A DNA stretch of 36,982 bases from an uncultured Alphaproteobacteria bacterium (GTDB lineage Bacteria > Pseudomonadota > Alphaproteobacteria > RF32 > CAG-239), in contig CAJTLY010000001.1 in the NCBI GenBank assembly GCA_910577095.1, forward strand, positions 1 to 36,982. Direction: 5' to 3'. This document shows, piece after piece, positions 1-8,373 of this stretch; position 1 is the first letter of the stretch; every line of letters begins with the position of its first letter. Below the pieces are notes generated by a model. The model did no database searches, was not told the origin of the DNA, and saw only the letters and a program-made list of their open reading frames with translations. The position numbers and the translations under genes were made by a program.

Positions 1-159
1 AAAGTCAACACAATCGACGACCAGACGCTGGGCCGGATTGAGATCGGCGGCCGTTACGGCTTCACCGAACAACTGTCGGCTTACGGCTGGGCGAACCACA
101 CCTTCGGCGACGACTACAAAGCGTCGACCTTCGGGTTGGGTTTAAGTTACAGCTGGTAA
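1..159 (+). CDS. C-terminal end of an outer-membrane beta-barrel protein (partial)
   Basis: The frame is open from base 1 and ends in TAA at 157-159, giving the last 52 residues of a larger protein. Alternating aromatic and small residues (IEIGGRYGF, LSAYGWANHTFG, STFGLGLSYSW) and a C-terminal aromatic residue are typical of the final strands of an outer-membrane barrel, as in autotransporters, where the last residue is the BAM recognition signal. A near-identical C-terminus is encoded on the minus strand at the other end of the window (36881-36982). A strong hairpin terminator follows. The passenger or full gene lies outside the window, so the exact family (autotransporter or other barrel) is inferred. 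Confidence 0.7.
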   Translation, partial: KVNTIDDQTLGRIEIGGRYGFTEQLSAYGWANHTFGDDYKASTFGLGLSYSW

Positions 160-213
160 ATCAGCCGAAGCGCAAATAAAAGAACACCCCCGAAAATCGG
201 GGGTGTTGTTTTA
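58..213 (+). repeat. Left copy of a window-flanking inverted repeat
   Basis: Bases 58 to about 213 (barrel gene 3' end, stop codon and terminator) match the reverse complement of about 36832-36982 with only a few substitutions. The longest identical run is about 77 bases (58-134). The copies face each other across about 36.6 kb. Confidence 0.9.
183..212. terminator. Bidirectional intrinsic terminator between the barrel gene and topA
   Basis: An 11-bp perfect stem (AACACCCCCGA / TCGGGGGTGTT, 183-193 and 197-207) with an AAA loop is followed by TGTTTT on the plus strand. On the minus strand it is followed by a T-rich TTCTTTTATTT. It can therefore end both the incoming barrel gene and the plsY-dprA-topA operon. 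Confidence 0.9.
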
Positions 214-238
214 TAAAGATAAGTCGGATATTCCTGCT

Positions 239-2704
239 TTATTTTTTTGCCGCAATTATTTTTACCGCATCTTCCAAAGTCGGCTGCTTATCCTTAAACT
301 CCTTAGGAAGGGCATAGTTGTTTTTGCCGCATTTAAGGTAAGGGCCGTAGCGTCCGCTGTTTAGGGTAATTTCCAGCTTGCTTTCGGGATGGGTCCCGAT
401 GATCTGGGCCGGAGATTTTTCCGGTGCTCCTTTCAACAGTTCTTCCGCCCGTTCTAGCGTAATGTTAAAGATGTTGTCATTGCCGTAAAGCGACTTGGAT
501 TTGTTGCCTTGTTTAAGATAAGTGCCGAACTTGCCGATATTGGCTTCAATGCCGTTGCCCAGCTGACGCGGCAGCGAGAGCAATACGGAAGCCTGTTCCG
601 GCGTGATGTCTTCGGGAGCAACGCCTTTGGGCAGAGAACAGCGCTTGGGCTTGACTTTTGATTTGGGGTCGTCTTCGCCCAACTGAACATAATATCCGTA
701 AGGGCCTTTTTTGAGATAAATCTTTTGTTCCTGCAACTCGCCCAGAACCCGGTCTTCGGGGTTGGGAGTTTTGTTGGCGGCATGAACTGCGGCAGCTTCT
801 TCGTCGGCCGTAGTGTCGATCAGTTGTTTGGTGTATTTGCACTCCGGATAGTTGGAACAGCCGATAAAGGCGCCGAACTTGCCGAATTTGATGCCCAAAC
901 GGCCGTTTTTGCAGTCGGGACAACTGCGCGGATCGCTGCCGTCTTCGCGTTCGGGGAACAAATGCTTGGCCAGCACTTCGTCGACTTTGTCGATCACTTC
1001 GCTCATCTGCAGCGGGGTAACCGCGTCAATGTTTTTAATAAACTTGGTCCAGAAACCGGTAAGCAGCTTGCGCCATTCCATTTCGCCGGCGGAAATGTCG
1101 TCGAGAAATTCTTCCATTTGAGCGGTAAAATCATACTCGACGTATTTTTGGAAGAAGTTTTCCAAAAAGGCGGTTACAATGCGGCCGCGTTCTTCGGGAA
1201 TAAAACGCAGTTTTTCCACTTTGACGTATTTGCGTTCCTGCAAAACCGCAATAATGGTGGCATAGGTAGACGGCCGGCCGATTCCCAGTTCTTCGAGTTT
1301 TTTGACCAGACTGGCTTCGGTAAAACGCGGCGGCGGTACCGTAAAGTGTTGGTCGGTCAGAATTTCGCCTTTGGTTTCTTTTTCGCCGATTTCAACATTC
1401 GGCAAAATCCGGTTTTCGTCGTTTTCCTCTTCGTCGTCAAAGCTTTCCTGATAGAGTTTCAAGAAACCGTCGAAAGCAATCACCTGACCGTTGGCGCGCA
1501 AGGTGATTTTTCCGTCGGCGGAACAAGAGTCGATACTGACTTTGTCTAGCACCGCCGGGTTCATTTGGCAGGCAACCGTACGTTTCCAGATCAGTTCGTA
1601 CAAACGATGCGCATCGTTGTCGAGCTTGGTTTCCATCTTTTTAGGCGTGTTGGTGACGTCTGACGGACGGATTGCCTCGTGCGCTTCCTGCGCGTTTTTC
1701 GACTTGGTTTTATATTCTTTGGGGGTTTTTGGCAGATAGGCGTCGCCGAAATATTTGCCGATCACTTCACGGCAGGCGGCAATAGCTTCTTTCGACAGGT
1801 TGACTGCATCGGTACGCATATAGGTGATCAAACCGTCTTCATAAAGTTTTTGAGCAGTCTGCATGGTTTTTTTTGCCGAAAAACGCAGTTTGCGTGCCGC
1901 TTCCTGTTGCAGGGTAGAGGTTGTGAACGGCGCTGCCGGGTAACGGTTTGCTTTTTTGCGTTCGACGTTGGCGACCGAAAATTCCTGAGCCTCGATTTTG
2001 GCTTTGGCGTCCAGAGCCTTGGCTTCGCTGTTAATGTCAAACTTTTCGAGTTTTTTGCCGTCCAAAACAATCAGTCGTGATTTGATCAGGGCCTGTTTGG
2101 AAGTAAACAGCTCGGCATCGACGGTCCAATATTCTTCGGGTTTAAAGTTTTCGATCTCGATTTCGCGTTCGCAGATCAGACGTAACGCCACCGACTGAAC
2201 CCGTCCTGCCGATTTGGAACCGGGCAGTTTTCGCCACAAAACCGGCGACAGGTTGAAACCGACCAGATAGTCGAGTGCGCGGCGCGCCATATAGGCGGAT
2301 ACAAGGTTGTCGTCAATCTGACGCGGGTTTTTGATAGCTTCGGTAACGGCGGACTTGGTAATTTCGTGAAAGACCACCCGTTCGATTTTTTTGTCTTTGA
2401 TTTTGTTTTTGGCTTTCAGTTCTTCCAAAATATGCCAGGCAATCGCTTCTCCTTCTCTATCCGGGTCGGAGGCGAGAATGATGGTGTCGGCTTCTTTAAC
2501 CGCGGCAATGATGTCGTTAAGGCGTTTTTTTCCTCCCGGACTGAGCTCCCAGCTCATGGCAAAATCGTGATCCGGTTGCACCGAACCGTCTTTGCTCGGC
2601 AGGTCGCGGATATGACCGAAACTGGCCAGCACTTTATAATCCGTTCCTAAATACTTATTGATTGTTTTAGCTTTGGCGGGAGATTCTACGATAACTAATT
2701 TCAT
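239..2704 (-). CDS. topA: DNA topoisomerase I (type IA)
   Basis: It relaxes negatively supercoiled DNA through a 5'-phosphotyrosyl intermediate and so sets supercoiling in the nucleoid. The 821 residues begin with a TOPRIM domain (MKLVIVESPAKAKTI, then the acidic ASDPDREGEA motif). The catalytic tyrosine sits in GLITYMRTD at residue 295. A Cys4 zinc ribbon (CPDCKNGRLG...CSNYPECKY) lies near residues 590-630. Basic C-terminal repeats of the type found in alphaproteobacterial TopA follow (GKFGTYLKQG, SGRYGPYLKCG). Length and domain order are normal. Its ATG overlaps the dprA stop (ATGA), so it is the last gene of plsY-dprA-topA and probably translationally coupled. The shared terminator at 183-212 follows. 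Confidence 0.97.
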   Translation of the reverse strand: MKLVIVESPAKAKTINKYLGTDYKVLASFGHIRDLPSKDGSVQPDHDFAMSWELSPGGKKRLNDIIAAVKEADTIILASDPDREGEAIAWHILEELKAKNKIKDKKIERVVFHEITKSAVTEAIKNPRQIDDNLVSAYMARRALDYLVGFNLSPVLWRKLPGSKSAGRVQSVALRLICEREIEIENFKPEEYWTVDAELFTSKQALIKSRLIVLDGKKLEKFDINSEAKALDAKAKIEAQEFSVANVERKKANRYPAAPFTTSTLQQEAARKLRFSAKKTMQTAQKLYEDGLITYMRTDAVNLSKEAIAACREVIGKYFGDAYLPKTPKEYKTKSKNAQEAHEAIRPSDVTNTPKKMETKLDNDAHRLYELIWKRTVACQMNPAVLDKVSIDSCSADGKITLRANGQVIAFDGFLKLYQESFDDEEENDENRILPNVEIGEKETKGEILTDQHFTVPPPRFTEASLVKKLEELGIGRPSTYATIIAVLQERKYVKVEKLRFIPEERGRIVTAFLENFFQKYVEYDFTAQMEEFLDDISAGEMEWRKLLTGFWTKFIKNIDAVTPLQMSEVIDKVDEVLAKHLFPEREDGSDPRSCPDCKNGRLGIKFGKFGAFIGCSNYPECKYTKQLIDTTADEEAAAVHAANKTPNPEDRVLGELQEQKIYLKKGPYGYYVQLGEDDPKSKVKPKRCSLPKGVAPEDITPEQASVLLSLPRQLGNGIEANIGKFGTYLKQGNKSKSLYGNDNIFNITLERAEELLKGAPEKSPAQIIGTHPESKLEITLNSGRYGPYLKCGKNNYALPKEFKDKQPTLEDAVKIIAAKK

Positions 2705-3843
2705 CTTCTTACTTTCAGGTTTTTGCCGTTTAAGGCAATCTTGTTACCGGGCAGGCGGATGATTTTTTCATCCATTTCCAGTTCGATCAAAAGCATCGCG
2801 ACGGTAGATGCATCAAGGCCGGAACTCCGGATAATGTCATCGGTGTCGGTACCCTCAATGGTCAGATACTCCGAAATCGAAACATTGCAACCGGTCTTCA
2901 CCGGTGGAATATCAACAGTTTTTTGCAAAATGTCAAGGGGCTTTGTGAATAAATCGTTTTTGCGCAGGCTGATGAATTCAGTCGGCGTCTTGGGTATCCG
3001 CTCGTCGAGACTTTTCAGAATATCGGCAGCGCTTTCGGCCCACAGGGCACCGTGACGCAGCAAAAAGTTCGGTCCTTCCGAACGGGCTTCGCCCGGAGAC
3101 CCCGGAACGGCAAAAATCGGTTTTCCCATGCGGTTGGCCATCTGGGCGGTGATCAGCGAACCCGACTTTTCGGTCGCTTCGGCCACCACGGCAGCGTCAG
3201 CCAGTCCGGCAACAATCCGGTTGCGGCGCGGAAAATTGCCGCTCTGGGCAATCGTACCCATCGGAAGTTCGGAAACAAGCAGCCCTTGCGCGGCAATTTG
3301 GTAATAAAGCGCTTCGTTTTCTGCCGGATAAATCTTGTCGATTCCGGTTCCGAGCACCGCCACGGTGGGACCGTTTTGATTTTTGGCATACAAAGCGCCT
3401 TTGTGTGAGGCGGCGTCAATTCCCCGTGCCATGCCGGAAATTACCAGAACCTGACTTTCGGTAAGGTCAAAGGCCATCCGCGAAGTAATTTTGCGGCCGA
3501 TAATGGTGGCGTTGCGAGATCCGACGATGGCCACCGCAGGATGATGATTGAGGAGATTGATGTTTCCCTTGACATACAGCAGCGGCGGCGTATCGTCGCC
3601 GTTAAGCAGTTTTTTCGGATAACGGGGATCTGTTTCGGACAATATAATCGCACCGAATTCGCGAGCGCGCTCATATTCGTCCTGCGCCCATTGAAGAGAC
3701 GGCGTTTTTTTACTCTTTGCCGCCTCAAGCACAGCTTGTTCGGCTGAAGAACAGCGTTTGAGCAGACGATGAAAACCGACCGGGCCGATTCCTTCGGTGT
3801 TAATCAGTTGCAGACGGAACAGGAGATCTCCTTGTGCAGTCAT
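2701..3843 (-). CDS. dprA: DNA-processing protein DprA (Smf)
   Basis: DprA binds incoming single-stranded DNA and loads RecA during natural transformation; it acts in the cytoplasm. The 380 residues show a helical N-terminal domain, then the Rossmann-like DprA core with VAIVGSRNAT, SGMARGIDAASHKGAL, the GTGIDKIYPAEN loop and GNFPRRNRIVAGLA. A C-terminal winged-helix-like segment (about 325-370, EGTDTDDIIRSSGLDASTV) follows. The start ATG overlaps the plsY stop (TAATG) and the stop overlaps the topA start (ATGA). plsY-dprA-topA is therefore one compact transcription unit, an arrangement with dprA beside topA that is common in bacteria. No other competence gene is visible in the window, so transformation itself cannot be inferred. 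Confidence 0.95.
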   Translation of the reverse strand: MTAQGDLLFRLQLINTEGIGPVGFHRLLKRCSSAEQAVLEAAKSKKTPSLQWAQDEYERAREFGAIILSETDPRYPKKLLNGDDTPPLLYVKGNINLLNHHPAVAIVGSRNATIIGRKITSRMAFDLTESQVLVISGMARGIDAASHKGALYAKNQNGPTVAVLGTGIDKIYPAENEALYYQIAAQGLLVSELPMGTIAQSGNFPRRNRIVAGLADAAVVAEATEKSGSLITAQMANRMGKPIFAVPGSPGEARSEGPNFLLRHGALWAESAADILKSLDERIPKTPTEFISLRKNDLFTKPLDILQKTVDIPPVKTGCNVSISEYLTIEGTDTDDIIRSSGLDASTVAMLLIELEMDEKIIRLPGNKIALNGKNLKVRR

Positions 3844-4481
3844 TATTTGCTCTTATGAAAAGAAATTTTGCTTTCCTCTCCCTTGATCAGGCGACGGATG
3901 TTGGCGTGATGACGGACAACCACCAGTAAGGCAATCGCGCTGAAAAAAACGGTTTCAACCTCGCCGGCATAAAAATACGCATACAAAGGGGTTAAAATCG
4001 CGGCGGCGAGAGCAGAGAGGGAAGAATATTTGAAAGTGAAGGCGAAAACCAGCCAGGTTCCCAAAGCCAGCAGCGCAATCATCGGGCTGATGACTAAAAT
4101 AAAACCAAAGGCCGAAGCAACGCCTTTTCCGCCCTTGAATTTGAGCCAAAGCGGAAAATTGTGTCCGAAGACGGCGGCGGTACCGGCATACAAAGCGGCG
4201 ACCAATTTGGTATGAGTGAAGATTCCGGCAAAGAACATGTCTTGTTCCGGCGTCAGATAACCGGCCAGCCAGGCGGCAAACCCGGCTTTTGACGCGTCAA
4301 GCAATACGGTCAGCAGAGCCAGATCTTTGCGGCCGGTGCGCAAGACGTTGGTGGCGCCGATGTTGCCCGAACCGATTTTGCGGATGTCTCCCAGACCGGC
4401 CAGCCGTGTCAGAACAAGTCCGAACGGGATTGAACCGAGCAGATAACCGCCGACAATGCAAAAGATGAAAATTTCCGTCAT
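3843..4481 (-). CDS. plsY: Glycerol-3-phosphate acyltransferase PlsY
   Basis: PlsY is an inner-membrane enzyme that transfers an acyl group from acyl-phosphate to glycerol-3-phosphate, the first committed step of phospholipid synthesis. The 212-residue protein has an N-terminal membrane segment followed by GSIPFGLVLTR and the conserved SGNIGATNVLR. The second conserved loop, LKFKGGKGVASAFG, and about five hydrophobic segments follow. It is the first gene of the plsY-dprA-topA operon. Upstream, 4482-4615 is AT-rich and should hold its promoter, though no convincing minus-strand consensus was picked out. PlsX, which makes acyl-phosphate, is not in the window. Confidence 0.96.
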   Translation of the reverse strand: MTEIFIFCIVGGYLLGSIPFGLVLTRLAGLGDIRKIGSGNIGATNVLRTGRKDLALLTVLLDASKAGFAAWLAGYLTPEQDMFFAGIFTHTKLVAALYAGTAAVFGHNFPLWLKFKGGKGVASAFGFILVISPMIALLALGTWLVFAFTFKYSSLSALAAAILTPLYAYFYAGEVETVFFSAIALLVVVRHHANIRRLIKGEESKISFHKSK

Positions 4482-4615
4482 ACCGAATATTCCTTATTAT
4501 AGTTAAATGTTTATCCTATATTTAAAACAGTTTGTCGCTAATTTAAACAATTTTTTGCCGCTTATGCAACGGCGGCTGCGGTTGAGAATATTAACGAACA
4601 GATGCAAATAAAAAA

Positions 4616-4643
4616 TTGACAAAATTTTGAATTGTGTCATAAT
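4616..4643 (+). promoter_or_regulatory. Sigma-70-type promoter for the small gene at 4762
   Basis: A perfect -35 TTGACA (4616-4621), a 16-bp spacer and CATAAT (4638-4643, 5 of 6 consensus) lie in an AT-rich gap. This predicts transcription from about 4650 and a leader of about 110 nt. The rest of 4482-4615 shows no other recognisable element. Confidence 0.6.
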
Positions 4644-4761
4644 CAAACCGATAAAAAATTTTTCTGTTCATTACTTTGGTCAATCATGACGGTCGTTTCT
4701 TTTGAGTGATGAGCTTTTTTCGTATCAATTAAACCAAAATACTAACTAAAAAACATCTCGT

Positions 4762-5106
4762 ATGAACAAGAATCTGATTGTCAGTCTCCTTGGTGTCTAT
4801 GCTGTGGTTTTTATCGCCGTTTTCCTCGACGAGCACAAACCGAAACAGCCCGTTATCCATTCTGAAGAAAGTATTGTCTTTCTCTGCGAAAACGGGTATG
4901 CGGTGTGTCTGGAACGCGGCGGTGATCCGGAGTTTTACGGCAGCAACGAGAACCGGCCGGAACAGCTTAAGGCTTCTCAAAGCAAAGTCCCGGCCGAAAA
5001 GAAGGAACGCAAGTTCCCGACCGTGTCCCGCGAAGCGCTTTTAACCGAAGCGCCGAAAATGAAGAAGCGCTATCCGGTTTACCTGAAAAAAAGATGGAGA
5101 AGGTAA
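4762..5106 (+). CDS. Small single-pass membrane protein of unknown function
   Basis: A 114-residue protein that I do not recognise. Residues 4-22 (LIVSLLGVYAVVFIAVFL) form one hydrophobic segment, either a signal anchor or an uncleaved signal. A mixed region with two cysteines (VFLCENGYAVCLERGG) and a very basic C-terminus ending KKRWRR follow. It is a stand-alone gene with its own near-consensus promoter (4616-4643) and a strong terminator (5132-5168), which argues that it is real. The ATG at 4762 has no Shine-Dalgarno sequence; the leader just before it is A-rich. Confidence 0.65.
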   Translation: MNKNLIVSLLGVYAVVFIAVFLDEHKPKQPVIHSEESIVFLCENGYAVCLERGGDPEFYGSNENRPEQLKASQSKVPAEKKERKFPTVSREALLTEAPKMKKRYPVYLKKRWRR

Positions 5107-5131
5107 TCCCGAAGTGCTTTAAGCAAAAGAT

Positions 5132-5168
5132 AACGCCTCCTGTTCGGATGAACAAGAGGCGTTTTTGA
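5132..5168 (+). terminator. Intrinsic terminator after the 4762 gene
   Basis: A stem AACGCCTC (5132-5139) pairs with GAGGCGTT (5156-5163). An inner TGTTC/GAACA stem closes a GGAT loop, and TTTTGATTTT follows. It also lies just beyond the 3' end of the minus-strand proS gene. Confidence 0.85.
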
Positions 5169-5184
5169 TTTTAAACCGTTGCCG

Positions 5185-6705
5185 TTAATAAGTGCGGGCG
5201 TAAATAACGTCGATCTCGGCATCTTTGGCGCCGGTCAGCAGGCATTCGCCTTTGGTGCCGCTCTGATCGAACGGAATGCAGCGAATGGTGATTTTGAGCG
5301 CTTTCAACAGTTCTTCCGAGTTGGGATCGCCGCTCCATTTGCCGCGGACAAAAGCGACTGCGTTGCTGTCGCCTTCTTTCAGAAAACGGTTGGCGTTGGC
5401 AAAATATTTTTCAAATGCCTCATGAGTGACGATATCGGTGCGGATATTGTTTTCCAACCGGGTTTTGGCACGGTTGAACATTTCCTTCTGAACAGCTTCC
5501 AGCCGGTCGGCAACGTCTTCGGCAAATTGTTCGGCCGACATGATTTGTTTGCCTTCGGGGGTTCCGAGTTTGAGGCGTTCTTTGACCATTACTTTGCCGC
5601 CTTCAACGTCACGCATGCCGATTTCGCAGATGATCGGCGCGCCTTTGCGGGTCCAGTCCCAGAATTTGTCAACGCTCGATTTGTTGCGATTGTCGATTTT
5701 AATGCGGATTTTTTCGCCGAACGGGGTCAAACTCTTAATCTGGTTTTTGATTTGTTCAATATAGTTCGTCACGGCTTCGCGGTCGGCTTCGTTTTTGATT
5801 ACCGGAACCAGAATCACCTGATAAGGAGCAATCCGCGGCGGAACGACCATTCCTTCGTCATCGGCATGGGTCATGATGACGCCGCCGATCAGGCGGGTTG
5901 AAACGCCCCACGAAGTGGTATAGGCAAATTCCGTTTTGCCTTCGTTGTTGACAAAGCTGATGCCGGCCGATTTTGCAAAATTCTGGCCCAAAAAATGTGA
6001 CGTTCCGGCCTGCAGGGCTTTTCCGTCCTGCATCATGGCTTCGATACAATAAGTGTCGACGGCGCCGGGAAACTTTTCGTGTTCGGGTTTGCGGCCGACC
6101 AACACCGGCAGCGCCAGCGCATTTTCGGCAACATCGCGGTAAACCTCCAGCATTTGTTTCGTTTCGGCTTCGGCTTCGGCAGCAGTGGCATGGGCGGTAT
6201 GGCCTTCCTGCCACAAAAATTCACGCGTACGCAAAAAGAGGCGGGGGCGCATTTCCCAACGGACGACGTTGGCCCACTGGTTAACCAGCACCGGCAGATC
6301 GCGGTATGATTTTATCCATTTGGCAAAGGAGTCGGCAATAATGGTTTCCGAAGTCGGACGGACCACCAGCGGTTCGTCAAGCGGCGACTGCGGAACCAGC
6401 TTTCCGTCCGCTTTCCCCAGCCGGGAATGGGTAACCACCGCCATTTCTTTGGCAAAACCTTCGACGTGGTCGGCTTCTTTCTGAAAAAACGAAAGCGGAA
6501 TAAACAGCGGAAAATAACAGTTGTCATGTCCGGTTTCTCTGAACTGTTCGTCAAAAATGTTGCGGATGTTCTCCCAAATGCCGTAGCCCCACGCTTTGAT
6601 CACCATGCAGCCCGGCGAGGCCGAATTTTCTGCCATGTCGGCGGCGGCGACCACGTTTTGGTACCATTCGGGATAGTTCGCTTCTCTGGTATTTTTCAGT
6701 GCCAT
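5185..6705 (-). CDS. proS: Prolyl-tRNA synthetase, archaeal/eukaryotic type
   Basis: It charges tRNA-Pro with proline in the cytoplasm. The 506 residues follow the archaeal/eukaryotic-type (ProS type 3) architecture rather than the long bacterial type with an editing insertion. Visible landmarks are YPEWYQNVV, GCMVIKAWGYGIWENI, class II motif 2 (RWEMRPRLFLRTREFLWQEG), GTSHFLGQNFAKS and the motif-3 region GVSTRLIGGVIMTHADD. The protein ends in the Tyr (ARTY) typical of this type. The C-terminal zinc module is degraded: where relatives have C-G-x3-C-E and C-x2-C, this one has WSGDPNSE and CLLT, so three of four ligands are missing. SD GAGG lies just upstream of the ATG. It stands alone between two terminators. 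Confidence 0.95.
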   Translation of the reverse strand: MALKNTREANYPEWYQNVVAAADMAENSASPGCMVIKAWGYGIWENIRNIFDEQFRETGHDNCYFPLFIPLSFFQKEADHVEGFAKEMAVVTHSRLGKADGKLVPQSPLDEPLVVRPTSETIIADSFAKWIKSYRDLPVLVNQWANVVRWEMRPRLFLRTREFLWQEGHTAHATAAEAEAETKQMLEVYRDVAENALALPVLVGRKPEHEKFPGAVDTYCIEAMMQDGKALQAGTSHFLGQNFAKSAGISFVNNEGKTEFAYTTSWGVSTRLIGGVIMTHADDEGMVVPPRIAPYQVILVPVIKNEADREAVTNYIEQIKNQIKSLTPFGEKIRIKIDNRNKSSVDKFWDWTRKGAPIICEIGMRDVEGGKVMVKERLKLGTPEGKQIMSAEQFAEDVADRLEAVQKEMFNRAKTRLENNIRTDIVTHEAFEKYFANANRFLKEGDSNAVAFVRGKWSGDPNSEELLKALKITIRCIPFDQSGTKGECLLTGAKDAEIDVIYARTY

Positions 6706-6799
6706 TTTTATTAATTCCTCTAAAGTCTGGTTTTAAAACTAACTGAACTTAACAAATTTTATTCTAAATGTGAATACTAAAAATAGGAAAAACGCCGTC

Positions 6800-6828
6800 A
6801 AAAAAAACCGGAGAAAAAAATCTCCGGT
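6800..6828 (-). terminator. Intrinsic terminator of the 6858 gene
   Basis: Read on the minus strand, stem ACCGGAGA (6828-6821) pairs with TCTCCGGT (6814-6807) around a six-T loop, followed by TTTTTTT and GACGG. Confidence 0.85.
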
Positions 6829-6857
6829 CTGCATTTTTGAAATGTCGCGCCGCAGCG

Positions 6858-7217
6858 TTACAAAATGTCGTCAATTTCTTTGACGGCCTTTTTGTTCTCG
6901 CGGCTGGCCTTAATGGCGTCTCTGAAGTTGGCGCGTTGCTGCATGTTTTTGCGCATCTGCTGCGAAACGGCATTAATCTGCGAAGACATCAGGTCGCGGT
7001 TGGCGGCGGCCTGAGCGGTCAGAATGCTTTTCTGTTCCGCGGTAAAGGAAGATTCGTTGATTTTTTTGATTGCTTCATTGTAATCTTCGGTAACGTCTTC
7101 CATCTTGTCTTCGACCCAATCCTGGTCATAGTCTTTGGCTTCGGCATTTGATGCGCCGGCCATGATCGCTGCCGGCAGAACCATTGATGCCATCAGGCTG
7201 TAAAATACTTTTTTCAT
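6858..7217 (-). CDS. Small helical periplasmic protein of unknown function
   Basis: A 119-residue protein with a clear signal peptide (MKKVFYSLMASMVLPAAIMA, then GASNAEAKD). Cleavage near ASNAEA|KD is likely. The mature part is almost entirely polar helix rich in Q, N, K and E, with a segment FTAEQKSILTAQAAANRDLM. This loosely recalls the LTxxQ helices of Spy/CpxP-type periplasmic chaperones, but the signature is not exact, so I do not assign that function. SD AAAGGA precedes the ATG and a terminator follows at 6800-6828. The gene is monocistronic and divergent from the cold-shock gene, with which it shares a gap of about 180 bp. Confidence 0.8.
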   Translation of the reverse strand: MKKVFYSLMASMVLPAAIMAGASNAEAKDYDQDWVEDKMEDVTEDYNEAIKKINESSFTAEQKSILTAQAAANRDLMSSQINAVSQQMRKNMQQRANFRDAIKASRENKKAVKEIDDIL

Positions 7218-7400
7218 GATTCGGATCCTTTGTTAAAGGTTAAAACTATAGCAGTTTCGATATAATCAGCAAAAAGGTCCGGACAAGGGGAAAAGAAAAA
7301 ATAACTTGCTTAATGTTTAAATTTGTAGTACCGTGAACAATACAGCCGGACAACGGGCTGCAGTTTGTGTTTTAACCTGTTTGTAAAAAGGATTAAGATT

Positions 7401-7604
7401 ATGGCAGCAGGAACAGTTAAATGGTTTAATAAGAGAAAAGGTTACGGATTTATTACCCCGGACGAAGGTGATAAAGACATATTTGTTCATATTTCGGCGG
7501 TTAAGAGCGCAGGGTTGAGAACTCTTAACGAAGGTGACAAAGTCAGTTACGAAACAATGACGGAAAGAGACCGGGTTGTTGCCGGCAATATCAAACTGCT
7601 GTAG
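7401..7604 (+). CDS. CspA-family cold-shock protein
   Basis: A 67-residue single cold-shock domain that binds single-stranded RNA and DNA and acts as an RNA chaperone. RNP1 is KGYGFITP and RNP2 is DIFVHIS, after the typical start GTVKWFNKRKG. The ATG at 7401 is chosen because AAAAGGA lies 8-9 bases upstream and family members start this way. An upstream in-frame TTG at 7365 would only add non-homologous residues. A GC-rich terminator follows. The cspA, cspC or other subtype cannot be decided from sequence alone, so no symbol is given. Confidence 0.93.
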   Translation: MAAGTVKWFNKRKGYGFITPDEGDKDIFVHISAVKSAGLRTLNEGDKVSYETMTERDRVVAGNIKLL

Positions 7605-7628
7605 TCTGACGTCTGACAAAACTTTTCA

Positions 7629-7657
7629 GGCCCTGCCGTTTTTAAGCAGGGCTTTTT
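7629..7657 (+). terminator. Terminator of the cold-shock gene
   Basis: Stem GCCCTGC (7630-7636) pairs with GCAGGGC (7646-7652) and TTTTTATTG follows. Confidence 0.88.
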
Positions 7658-7738
7658 ATTGTTTTGTTGGCAAAATATTAACAATTGGTCGCTTATAATG
7701 CCGCCAGATAATCAAATCAATTATTGAAGGGATGACAA

Positions 7739-8362
7739 ATGTCAGAAAAATCTATGGAAATTTATGACCGTCTGGTGCCGATGGTGGTGGAGCAGACCCC
7801 GCAGGGCGAACGTTCGTTTGATATTTTCTCGCGTCTGTTAAAAGAACGGATCGTGTTCCTGACCGGCCAGGTCGAAGACGATATGGCTTCGCTGGTATGT
7901 GCGCAGTTGTTGTTTTTGGAAGCCGAAGATCCGGACAAGGACATTTTCCTGTATATCAATTCTCCGGGCGGCGTCATCACTTCGGGGATGGCAATTTACG
8001 ATACCATGCGTTACATCAGTTGCGATGTCAATACCTTGTGTATCGGACAGGCTTGCTCAATGGGATCGTTTTTGCTGGCCGGCGGTACCAAAGGCAAACG
8101 TTTTGCCCTGCCTAATTCGCAGATCATGATCCATCAGCCTTCCGGCGGCGCCAAAGGGCAGGCTGCCGATATCGAAATTCAGGCCAAGCTGATTCTTGAC
8201 ATGCGGCGCCGGCTGAACAATATCTATGCCGAAAATACCGGACAAAAACTCGCGGTGATTGAAAAAGCAATGGATCGCGACAATTTTATGACCCCGGAAG
8301 ATGCCTTGAAATTCGGTTTGATCGATCAGATTGTAACCTCCCGTAAAGAAATCAGCAAATAA
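7739..8362 (+). CDS. clpP: ATP-dependent Clp protease proteolytic subunit
   Basis: The serine peptidase subunit that assembles as a tetradecamer and degrades substrates unfolded by ClpX or ClpA. The 207 residues contain the full triad: Ser107 in GQACSMGS, His132 in IMIHQPSGG and Asp181 in AMDRDNF. The oxyanion-loop region SPGGVITSGMAIYD is normal. SD GAAGGGA precedes the ATG. A TATAAT at 7694-7699 may be the -10 of its promoter, but no well-spaced -35 was found. clpX follows after 11 bp and a glutaminase-like gene directly after that, so the three form one operon ending at 10306. Trigger factor (tig), often upstream of clpP, is absent; a cold-shock gene is there instead. Confidence 0.97.
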   Translation: MSEKSMEIYDRLVPMVVEQTPQGERSFDIFSRLLKERIVFLTGQVEDDMASLVCAQLLFLEAEDPDKDIFLYINSPGGVITSGMAIYDTMRYISCDVNTLCIGQACSMGSFLLAGGTKGKRFALPNSQIMIHQPSGGAKGQAADIEIQAKLILDMRRRLNNIYAENTGQKLAVIEKAMDRDNFMTPEDALKFGLIDQIVTSRKEISK

Positions 8363-8373
8363 GGGATTGAAAA

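Noticed and set aside
5179..5901. 240-codon plus-strand open frame
   Set aside because: It is antisense to proS and starts inside the gap after the terminator; composition is a shadow of the proS codons.
6858..7217. Assignment as a Spy/CpxP chaperone
   Set aside because: Only a loose FTAEQ resemblance; the duplicated LTxxQ signature is not present.
7365..7400. Upstream start for the cold-shock protein
   Set aside because: The added residues do not match the family and the SD is spaced for the ATG at 7401.
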